Positions 1 to 6,618 of a stretch of 38,361 nucleotides of DNA are shown here, in pieces. Numbering within the stretch: position 1 is the first letter of the stretch; each line of letters opens with the position of its first letter. Source of the DNA: Chloroflexota bacterium (lineage in GTDB: Bacteria; Chloroflexota; Dehalococcoidia; Bin125); NCBI GenBank assembly GCA_009838915.1, contig VXQT01000012.1, forward strand, positions 68,671 to 107,031, written 5' to 3'. The translations under genes and the position numbers were made by a program. The notes under the pieces were generated by a model. It did no database searches. It saw nothing but the letters and a program-made list of their open reading frames with translations, and was not told where the DNA came from.

Positions 1-1317
1 CGCCCGGTCGTAGGGATACCGCTGTGGGTCTTGCGTTGGCCCGGGCATGAACAGCGCCCGCGTCGCCGGACGCGCCGCCCACTCAAGTTTGACCACGTCC
101 GCGCCCAGATCGCCCAGGTGCCGACCTACGATCGGCCCCGCCCAGTTGCTGGTCAGCTCCACCACCCGCATCCCCGCCAGCGGGAGATCGGTCGTCGCCA
201 TCGCCGGCGGCGGACTCGGCGCAGGCGTCTCGGAGAACTCCTCGGCCAGCGACTCCGTGTGCGCGCCCGGCGCGGGTGCGGGACCGCCGCGCTCGGCCGG
301 AGTCCTCGACATCAAGTAGGCCGGACCTGGGAATCGCAGGTCGCCCCACTCGGCGTCCTCGCCCTGCTCCCACCAGTCCCGCGTCGCAAGCTGGATGTTC
401 TCGTCCAGACCCTTCGCGTCCAGCACCGGGGTGCACGCGATCCGCAGCTCCTGCGCCAGCGTCGCCACCTCGACCGAGTCGTGATCCTGCGCCCACTCCT
501 CGACATCCGCGTAGAGCTGCGCGAGCTGGCCGCGCCACTCGTCGAGGTTCGTGATCTCGACCGACTCCATCCGTTCGGGCTGGCCGATCAGCAGGAAGAT
601 GTTCGGATTCGGCACCGCGCGCATGAACAGCGCCCAGCCGTCCTGGGTCCTGGTGAAGTCGTGGGGCACCCGATTGAGCGGCAGCCCGCTCGCGATCCAG
701 GACGAGATCAGCCACGCGTGGGCCGACAGGTTTGCCTCCAGCGCCGAGATTTCGACCGTCTGCCCGTGTCCCGAGCGCCGCCGCTCGCGGATCGCCGTCA
801 TCGCCGCGATCGCCGCGTGTACGCCGGCGTGCAGCTCCGATTGCCCGCCCGGCAGCATTAGCGGCCAGCCGTCGGGGTCTCCCGTGAAGAACATGTAGCC
901 GCCCATCGCCCAGGTGGCGATGTCCGATCCACGCCAGCCCGCGTACGGCCCGTCCGATCCCCAGGGCGACATCTCGACCCGCACCACGCGCTCCGGCAGC
1001 GTGGTCGGCAACTCCGATCGCCAGTGCGAGTCCTGGTCGAGGATCACGATGTCCGCCGCCCGCGACAGCCCGCTCAGCAACAGGCGGGCCGACTCCGCGT
1101 CCACCGGCGCCGCCGACTCCTTGCCCGCGCTCAGATGCGCCCACGGTCCGCCCCATGCCCGTCCCTCCGCTGCCCACGTGCGCAGCGCCGATCCCTCCGT
1201 CGGCTCAACCACGATCACGCGAGCCCCCAGGTCGGCCAATAGCTTGGAACAGTACGCGCCGCCCAACCCAGTACTCAGGTCAACGACCAGCATTCCGTCC
1301 AGTGATCGGGAGCTCAT
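1..1317 (-). CDS. CaiB/BaiF-type CoA-transferase, double-domain fusion (3' end cut by window edge)
   Basis: The frame is open from an ATG at 1317 down to base 1, giving 439 codons with no stop, so the C-terminus lies outside the window. The N-terminal half is a complete CaiB-like unit: an N-terminal Rossmann start (GMLVVDLSTGLGGAYCSKLL, then LGARVIVVEP) and the family motif SGHGQTVEISALEA. After a Pro/Ala-rich linker (around codon 355-370) a second CaiB start appears (AGMRVVELTSNWAGP, then LGADVVKLEW), so two transferase domains are fused in one chain. CaiB/BaiF enzymes move CoA between carboxylic acids through an aspartyl-CoA intermediate. By eye, the first domain has Leu where formyl-CoA transferase has its catalytic Asp (GGQSELHAG region), so catalysis there is doubtful. 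It lies 13 bases downstream of the SCO1664-like gene on the same strand, probably in one transcript. Confidence 0.85.
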   Translation of the reverse strand, partial: MSSRSLDGMLVVDLSTGLGGAYCSKLLADLGARVIVVEPTEGSALRTWAAEGRAWGGPWAHLSAGKESAAPVDAESARLLLSGLSRAADIVILDQDSHWRSELPTTLPERVVRVEMSPWGSDGPYAGWRGSDIATWAMGGYMFFTGDPDGWPLMLPGGQSELHAGVHAAIAAMTAIRERRRSGHGQTVEISALEANLSAHAWLISSWIASGLPLNRVPHDFTRTQDGWALFMRAVPNPNIFLLIGQPERMESVEITNLDEWRGQLAQLYADVEEWAQDHDSVEVATLAQELRIACTPVLDAKGLDENIQLATRDWWEQGEDAEWGDLRFPGPAYLMSRTPAERGGPAPAPGAHTESLAEEFSETPAPSPPPAMATTDLPLAGMRVVELTSNWAGPIVGRHLGDLGADVVKLEWAARPATRALFMPGPTQDPQRYPYDRA

Positions 1318-1330
1318 ATCGGCAGTCCTC

Positions 1331-2086
1331 TCAGACCAGCGGCCAGGGATACGATCTGCGACTCGTCGGCGGCTCCGGCAGTCGGCCCTGCTCCAGCACC
1401 AGCGCGGCCCGCAGACGCAGCACCTCGATTTCGCCCTCGCTCAGCAGCCCGCTCAACGCATCTGCCGCGTCGCCGCCCGATTCGAGCCTCGGAATCAAAC
1501 CCTCCACATCTTCCAACAACCGGGCATCAATCGGCTCGCCCGCGTAGTCCCAGATCACGGTGCGCAGCTTTTCTTCCTCATGGAACGAGAGGCCGTTGTC
1601 GATCCCCCACAGCTGGTCGCCCTCGCCTTTGAGCACGTGTCCGCCCTTGCGATCCGCGTTGTTCGACAGCCAGTCGAACAGGGCGAAGCGCCGCATCACG
1701 TCGGCGTGTTCCTCCCGCAGCTCGAAGAACGTGCAACTGTAATCCGTCGGGATGTACGCCTGCAGCGAGCCAATCCCGTACTCCATGCCTTGCTCGCGTT
1801 CGACCGTGGGCGGAATCAACTCCCAACCCAGCGCCGCCGACAGCCGATAGGCCGCCACCTCGCGTCGGTACAGGTTCGGCGGAAAGTCCCACAGCGGATT
1901 CTCCCCCTTGCCCGGCTTGTAGACGGCATAGCCGAGCGTCGGCGCATCGTCGTGCTGCAACTCCAGGAGAAAGACGAAGTTCGACGCATACGGAATTCGA
2001 GCCCCGTCCGTCACCGCCGCCGACGCCAACCACCCGGGCACGCGCGCATCCAGCGGATCCCACGAAACCTCCGGAAAGCGCTCCAT
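1331..2086 (-). CDS. SCO1664-family (PI3/4-kinase-like) protein
   Basis: This 251-residue protein has the layout of the SCO1664 family, a short protein related to the phosphatidylinositol 3/4-kinase fold and best known from actinobacteria. Visible motifs are a candidate nucleotide-binding lysine in YAVYKPGKGE (about residue 57), a catalytic-loop-like NNADRKGGH (142-150) and a metal-binding-like GIDNGLSF (161-168). The substrate is unknown in the family. In actinobacteria the family often sits near a phosphomutase-like gene and a DUF3090 gene; neither is visible here. The start is the ATG at 2086, just below a hairpin repeat. The stop is 13 bases from the downstream CaiB start, which suggests co-transcription. 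Family assignment is from recognition; kinase activity is inference. Confidence 0.8.
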   Translation of the reverse strand: MERFPEVSWDPLDARVPGWLASAAVTDGARIPYASNFVFLLELQHDDAPTLGYAVYKPGKGENPLWDFPPNLYRREVAAYRLSAALGWELIPPTVEREQGMEYGIGSLQAYIPTDYSCTFFELREEHADVMRRFALFDWLSNNADRKGGHVLKGEGDQLWGIDNGLSFHEEEKLRTVIWDYAGEPIDARLLEDVEGLIPRLESGGDAADALSGLLSEGEIEVLRLRAALVLEQGRLPEPPTSRRSYPWPLV

Positions 2087-2115
2087 GGCGGCAATCGTAA
2101 GCGATCACTCTGAAA

Positions 2116-2175
2116 TCTCTCCCCCCGCCGTCAGGCGGGGGGAGATGTCACGTAGTGACAGAGGGGGGCTCCCGC
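2116..2175 (+). repeat. Dispersed GC-rich hairpin repeat, copy 1a
   Basis: This copy has the form TCTCCCCCCGC - loop - GCGGGGGGAGA followed by an AGAGGGGGGCTCCC tail. The middle segment (TGTCACGTAGTGACAG) differs from the TGCCGAAGGCAG of the other copies, but it is also a small palindrome. It is followed at once by an inverted copy (1b), so 2116-2240 can fold into one large imperfect hairpin. It sits in the gap between the MOSC and SCO1664-like genes, both on the minus strand. No T-tract follows, so a simple intrinsic terminator is not supported. Confidence 0.8.
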
Positions 2176-2189
2176 TCGCAGCATCTGTG

Positions 2190-2240
2190 CGTGCCCCCCT
2201 CTGCCTTCGGCATCTCCCCCCGCGGAGCGGGGGGAGAGGG
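2190..2240 (-). repeat. Dispersed GC-rich hairpin repeat, copy 1b (inverted)
   Basis: This is the inverted copy of the repeat. Read on the minus strand it is CTCTCCCCCCGC - loop - GCGGGGGGAGATGCCGAAGG followed by the CAGAGGGGGGCA tail. It matches the copies at 5672 and 10351 almost base for base and forms a head-to-head pair with copy 1a. Confidence 0.85.
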
Positions 2241-2253
2241 AAGAGGAGGAGTC

Positions 2254-3033
2254 CTACTCCACCACAGTCAACTCATCCCCAACCTGCACCTCACCACCGA
2301 CGACCACGTTCGCCTCGACGCCGAAGTTCAGGTGCCCGTACTCGGCATTCAGCACTTTCATCAGGTCCAGATCCCGCCCCTCGCCCGTCGGTGACGCATT
2401 GACCGCGTTGCAGCGCTGGATCGGCGCGGTCACGTCGATCTCCACCGACTCGCCAATCTTGACCCGCTTGCCGACCCACTCGAACTCGTCCCACTCTCCG
2501 ACGCCCTCGACCGAGAAGTTGAGTCGGAAGCGCCGCATATCGACATCGACGCCCGCCTTGTCCGACAGGTCGGCCAGCGAGTCCAGCCCGCCCAGCGAGA
2601 TCTGCGTCGGCCCTCGATCGGTGAAGCGCGAGGCGCCGTCGCCCAGCAGTCTCAGCGGCTCTCGCTCGGGACGACCGCGCAAGGGATTCTCAGGCAGTCC
2701 CAGCACCACGTCGGTCATCCACTCCGACATCTCCGCCCGCGACGCCGGATCGTCCACATCCGCTTTCCGTGTCTGCTCCATGACCGTGACCGTCAGCTCC
2801 CGGGTCTCCGGATCCCAGCCCGACTCGATCCAGGGCAGATAGGGCGTGTTCAGCATCGTCACCGACTGCCGCTTCGAGACCCAGCCGATCGACCCCATCA
2901 TCTCCGCATTGCCAAAGGCAAAGATGAACGCACGGTCGCCGACCACGGACTCCCCCGGCCGAAGCTCCAGCGCCGGCATCGAGTGAGTCGTCATCCCTTT
3001 CACCGGATACGTGTAACAGGCCGCGATCCTCAT
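2254..3033 (-). CDS. MOSC domain-containing protein
   Basis: This 259-residue protein begins MRIAACYTYPVKGM, the usual opening of the MOSC N-terminal beta-barrel domain. The C-terminal half is the MOSC domain, with the expected cysteine in APIQRCNAVNASP followed by a DLDLMKVL segment. MOSC proteins bind sulfur or the molybdenum cofactor through this cysteine (MOCO sulfurase C-terminus, YiiM/mARC relatives); the actual substrate here cannot be told. I chose the ATG at 3033 over an in-frame ATG 39 bases upstream because it gives the canonical N-terminus. It also creates an ATGA overlap with the stop of the upstream aminopeptidase gene (3030-3032), so translation of the two is probably coupled. 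Confidence 0.85.
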   Translation of the reverse strand: MRIAACYTYPVKGMTTHSMPALELRPGESVVGDRAFIFAFGNAEMMGSIGWVSKRQSVTMLNTPYLPWIESGWDPETRELTVTVMEQTRKADVDDPASRAEMSEWMTDVVLGLPENPLRGRPEREPLRLLGDGASRFTDRGPTQISLGGLDSLADLSDKAGVDVDMRRFRLNFSVEGVGEWDEFEWVGKRVKIGESVEIDVTAPIQRCNAVNASPTGEGRDLDLMKVLNAEYGHLNFGVEANVVVGGEVQVGDELTVVE

Positions 3034-5615
3034 GACTGACTCCTCGCCTGCGACGCCGCGAACTCCTGGCACGCCCGAGCGCGCTTCGCCTCGTCGACCG
3101 CTTCGCGGAGCTGACGGGCAAGCACCGGCTGGTCTGCGCCGAGGTCGTCAAGCACCGACTCCGACCGCTCGATTACGCGATCCGAGGTATCCATCTGCGC
3201 CGGATACAGCGCGCCGAAGAAACGCGAAGCGTACTCCTTGTCCTTGTCTGCGAATACGTCCTCAATGTCGTCGAAGAAGCGATCGACGTACGGAGCCAGC
3301 AGCTCGGCCTGCGGTTTCCACCAGAACCCGTGCATCGACGCCGTCAGCATCTGCAAGGAGGCGTCCGTGTCCTCCTGGTAGCGTGACCAGGCCTCGGCTT
3401 TGACCTCGGCGTCGGCCCGCGAGGTGCGAATCCGCTCCGCCGCGCGACGGCCGCGGTCGGAACCGTCGCGCTCCAACTCGGCATCAAGCCGCTCATAGCC
3501 GCCCTCGACCCCGTACGCCGTCGCCTTAGTCACCAGCGACCAGCGCATGTCCTGATCGAGCTCGAAGCCGTCGATCCCGGTGCCGACGTCAACCAGCGCC
3601 AGCGACTCGGCAATGTGCTCGACGTTTTGCGCCGCGCCGATCATCACCCGCGACCACATGATCCGGAAGTCCGGCTCCGATGTCGCGAAGAGCTGGTCGC
3701 GAGCGAACCCGTACAGCCCCGCCGCGCTTTCCAGGCGCATGTCATCCGACAGGTACGAGCCCACGGCGTGCAGGGCGTTGTACGCCACCGTCTGCGCGAT
3801 TTCTAGCGTCCCCTCCGAGCCCAGTTTGTCGGTCGCCAGAGCCGCGTAGTCGGCCGCCGAGAACTGCTGATCGCGCACCATGTCCCACAACGTGTGCCAG
3901 AGCAAGAGGCGCTGGAATCCGTCGGGGAAGCGGTCCAGCTCCGCGCGCACAAACTCAAGTGACCGATCGTCCAGCGCGATCTTGGCGAAGGCGTGATCGT
4001 CGTGATTGGGGAAGACCGCCGCCGGCGCGGGCATGCCCGACAGCTCCTCGATCACCGTCGACGCGCCGTCGATATCGACCGGCTGCGCGTCGCGCAGCTG
4101 CGGCCCGGCGTCCGAGCGGTCATAGACCGCGATCTCAGTACGGTGCGGACGCAGCGTCGGATGCTCGGCCGGCGCGGTCTGCTCGATCGTGAACGAGTTG
4201 ACCGCGCCCTCGGCGACGTCCCACTGCGGCGCAATGGTGTTGACCCCGGCCGACTCCAGCCAGAGCTCCGACCAGCGCCCCAATTCGCGTCCCGAGCCGC
4301 GCTCCAGCGCCGCCAGGAACTCGGTCAGCGTCGTGTTGCCCCAGGCGTGGGTGCGGAAGTAGTCGCGCATCCCGTCGCGGAAGCCGTCCGCGCCGATGAA
4401 CGCGACGAGCTGCTTCAGCACCGCCGCGCCCTTGCCGTACGTGATTCCGTCGAAGTTCAGGAAGGTCGCGTCCGTGTCCGGCACCTCGCCCGCAATCGGA
4501 TGCGTGGTCGGCAACTGATCCTGCTCGTAGGCCCATGCCTTCATCCGAGCATGGAACGCCGACCAGGCGCTCTCCGACCAGCGGGTCGCATGCTCCATCG
4601 CCAGGTAAGCCATGTAGGTCGCGAACGACTCGTTCAGCCACAGGTCGTTCCACCAGCGCATCGTGACCAGGTCGCCGAACCACATGTGCGCCATCTCGTG
4701 CAGCACCACCTCGGCCCGGTTCAGCCGCTGAATCTCGGTCGGCGGGTCGCGGAAGATCATCCGCTCCGAGAACGTGATGCAGCCCACGTTCTCCATCGCG
4801 CCCATGTTGAACTCGGGCACGAAGACCTGGTCGTACTTGTCGAACGGATAGCGGAAGTCGAAGAACTCCGAGAAGAACGTCAGTCCGTCCCGTGTCACCT
4901 GGAAGAACTCGTCCGGGTCGAAGTAGGGAGCAATCGACTCCCGGCAGAGCACGCCCAGCGACGTCTCACCCGCCGCGTCCGACCATGTGTCCTCATACCG
5001 CTTGTACGGACCCGCGATGAACGCGAACAGGTACGTCGAAATCCGCGGCGTCTCCGTAAACACGTGCGTGGTCCGGCCCTCGCCCAAGTCCGACGACGAG
5101 ACCACCGGATAGTTCGCCGCCACTTCCCACTCCGACGGCGCGGTCACGGTCAGGTCCAGCGACGCCTTGATGTCGGGCTGGTCGAAGCAGGGCAGCAGGC
5201 GGTGCGCGTCGTAGGGCTCGAAGTGGGTGTAGAGATACTCCTCGCCGTCTTCCGGATCGACGAACTGGTGCAACCCTGCCCCGATGTGGTCGTACTCATT
5301 GGTGTAGGAGATCTCGACCACGTTCTCGGCGGAGAGGTCCGAGCCGTCCAGGTACAACCGATTGCGCTCGTGTTTGACATCGACCTCCGACCCGTTCACC
5401 GAGAGCGACGCAATCGACTTCGAAGTGCAATCGAGGAACGTGCCCGCCGGTGGGTCAACCAGATTGAAGCGGACGGTCAACTGCCCGTCGTAGGTCGGCG
5501 ATCCCTTGCTCAGGCTCAACGAGAGCGTGTACGCCACATCCGATACCCGCCCTGCACGCTCCTGCGCTTCAACCTCGGTCAGTACGTTCAGCGTGTCCGT
5601 CGAACCGTTCGCCAT
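3030..5615 (-). CDS. pepN: M1-family zinc aminopeptidase (aminopeptidase N type)
   Basis: This 861-residue protein has the full M1 layout. An N-terminal beta-sandwich is followed by the substrate-binding GAMEN motif (about 272-276), the zinc motif HEMAH (306-310) with the third ligand Glu in NESFATY (about 329), and a long helical ERAP1-like C-terminal half. M1 enzymes release N-terminal amino acids from peptides; no signal peptide is visible, so it should be cytoplasmic. The ATG at 5615 is preceded by AGGGGAG. The frame stays open 41 codons further upstream, but that extension is translated from the dispersed repeat at 5672-5732 (it reads CLRHLPPLRGG) and should not be taken as protein. The product resembles the Streptomyces lividans type of aminopeptidase N. 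It is translationally coupled to the MOSC gene. Confidence 0.93.
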   Translation of the reverse strand: MANGSTDTLNVLTEVEAQERAGRVSDVAYTLSLSLSKGSPTYDGQLTVRFNLVDPPAGTFLDCTSKSIASLSVNGSEVDVKHERNRLYLDGSDLSAENVVEISYTNEYDHIGAGLHQFVDPEDGEEYLYTHFEPYDAHRLLPCFDQPDIKASLDLTVTAPSEWEVAANYPVVSSSDLGEGRTTHVFTETPRISTYLFAFIAGPYKRYEDTWSDAAGETSLGVLCRESIAPYFDPDEFFQVTRDGLTFFSEFFDFRYPFDKYDQVFVPEFNMGAMENVGCITFSERMIFRDPPTEIQRLNRAEVVLHEMAHMWFGDLVTMRWWNDLWLNESFATYMAYLAMEHATRWSESAWSAFHARMKAWAYEQDQLPTTHPIAGEVPDTDATFLNFDGITYGKGAAVLKQLVAFIGADGFRDGMRDYFRTHAWGNTTLTEFLAALERGSGRELGRWSELWLESAGVNTIAPQWDVAEGAVNSFTIEQTAPAEHPTLRPHRTEIAVYDRSDAGPQLRDAQPVDIDGASTVIEELSGMPAPAAVFPNHDDHAFAKIALDDRSLEFVRAELDRFPDGFQRLLLWHTLWDMVRDQQFSAADYAALATDKLGSEGTLEIAQTVAYNALHAVGSYLSDDMRLESAAGLYGFARDQLFATSEPDFRIMWSRVMIGAAQNVEHIAESLALVDVGTGIDGFELDQDMRWSLVTKATAYGVEGGYERLDAELERDGSDRGRRAAERIRTSRADAEVKAEAWSRYQEDTDASLQMLTASMHGFWWKPQAELLAPYVDRFFDDIEDVFADKDKEYASRFFGALYPAQMDTSDRVIERSESVLDDLGADQPVLARQLREAVDEAKRARACQEFAASQARSQS

Positions 5616-5671
5616 CGGTCTCCCCTGTTCCTTACTCCCCCGCTCAATCCATGCGGGAATGTCGGATCGCT

Positions 5672-5733
5672 CCGCTCTCCCCCCGCGCAGCGGGGGGAGA
5701 TGCCGAAGGCAGAGGGGGGCTCCCCTGCACGCC
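5672..5733 (+). repeat. Dispersed GC-rich hairpin repeat, copy 2
   Basis: CTCTCCCCCCGC - GCA - GCGGGGGGAGA is followed by TGCCGAAGGCAGAGGGGGG and CTCCC. It is almost identical to copies 1b and 3. It lies between two divergent genes (the aminopeptidase starting at 5615 on minus and the hydrolase starting at 5813 on plus), a place where a terminator is not expected. Confidence 0.85.
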
Positions 5734-5812
5734 CTCACATCCGCGAGGGTACCAGCGAGCCTGCCGTACCATGCCGCTGGAAACGCAGAACCGAGGTAGA
5801 GAGGCCGCCACC

Positions 5813-6580
5813 ATGTCCAATGGCTACACCGAGTCCACGATCGAGGTCGCCGGCCTCCCGATCGAGGTCCGACGCGGCGGCGACGGCCCCAGCGTCCTCG
5901 TCATCCACCACGAAACCGGCAATCCCGGCTGGCTCGAGTTCCACGACGCCCTCTCCGCCCAACGCGACGTGATCCTGCCCACGCTGCCGGGCTGGGACGG
6001 CACCGAGCGTGGCGACTGGATGCGCAGCGTCCGCGACATAGCCGCTGTCTGCTCCCTGCTGCTCGATGAGCTCGGCGTCGGCGATGCGACCGTCGTCGGT
6101 CTCGGCTTCGGCGGCTACATCGCTGCCGAAATGGCCACCGCCAATCAGTCGCGCCTCAGCGGACTGGTCCTCGTCAACGCCATGGGCATCCAGCCCGAGG
6201 ACGGTGAAATCCGCGACCAGTTCCTCGAGGCCCACGCCGACTACGTCAAGTCCTGCTTCGCAGACCCCGCCAACTTCACTGCCCTCTACGGCGAGGAAGT
6301 CTCGACCGAACAGCTCGTCGCCTGGGACGCCAATCGCGAGATGACCGCGCGCACCGCCTGGAAGCCCTTCCTCTACAGCCAGACACTCCCGCATCTGCTG
6401 CCCAACGTGAAGACGCCGACCAGAATCGTGCGTGGGACTGGTGACACCGTCGTCCCCGCCACCGCCGCCAACCAGTATGTCGCCCTCCTCGGAGACGCCG
6501 AGTTGATCGAGATCGCCGGAGGCCACAACCTCGAATCCGACGCCCCAGAAGCACTGGCCGAGGCGATCGTGGCCAGCTAG
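5813..6580 (+). CDS. Alpha/beta hydrolase-fold protein lacking the nucleophile serine
   Basis: This 255-residue protein has the alpha/beta hydrolase core: VLVIHHETGNPG (oxyanion-hole strand and loop), a nucleophile-elbow segment VVGLGFGGYIAAEM, an acid-loop-like GTGDTVVP and a C-terminal GGHNLESD with the expected His. The elbow reads G-L-G-F-G, so the position normally held by Ser/Cys/Asp is Gly, and a classical hydrolase mechanism is not possible there. It may be a non-hydrolytic member (cofactor-free lyase or oxygenase-like, binding or regulatory). The ATG at 5813 begins the first segment with fold similarity; the frame is open further upstream into the repeat, but that part has no fold support. 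It is divergent from the aminopeptidase gene and 38 bases before the secreted peptidase gene. Confidence 0.82.
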   Translation: MSNGYTESTIEVAGLPIEVRRGGDGPSVLVIHHETGNPGWLEFHDALSAQRDVILPTLPGWDGTERGDWMRSVRDIAAVCSLLLDELGVGDATVVGLGFGGYIAAEMATANQSRLSGLVLVNAMGIQPEDGEIRDQFLEAHADYVKSCFADPANFTALYGEEVSTEQLVAWDANREMTARTAWKPFLYSQTLPHLLPNVKTPTRIVRGTGDTVVPATAANQYVALLGDAELIEIAGGHNLESDAPEALAEAIVAS

Positions 6581-6618
6581 CCTCATGAAGCGGCGGATGT
6601 GCCGTTATCGTTGGTGGG

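Noticed and set aside
83-1177. Long minus-strand frame within the left-edge gene (364 aa)
   Set aside because: It is Gly/Arg/Ala-rich without any motif, and it is an out-of-frame shadow of the double CaiB gene, which is open through the edge.
914-2113. Plus-strand frame of 399 codons
   Set aside because: It runs antisense to the CaiB and SCO1664-like genes, and its composition is that of a GC-rich shadow.
2116-2240. The repeat hairpins as intrinsic terminators
   Set aside because: No T-run follows the stems, and copy 2 lies between divergent promoters.
3993-5972. Plus-strand frame of 659 codons
   Set aside because: It is antisense to the M1 aminopeptidase, whose motifs are complete. The Arg/Val/Leu-rich composition is typical of an antisense frame.
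5735-6586. Minus-strand frame of 283 codons
   Set aside because: It is antisense to the alpha/beta hydrolase at 5813 and Gly/Asp/Val-rich, without motifs.
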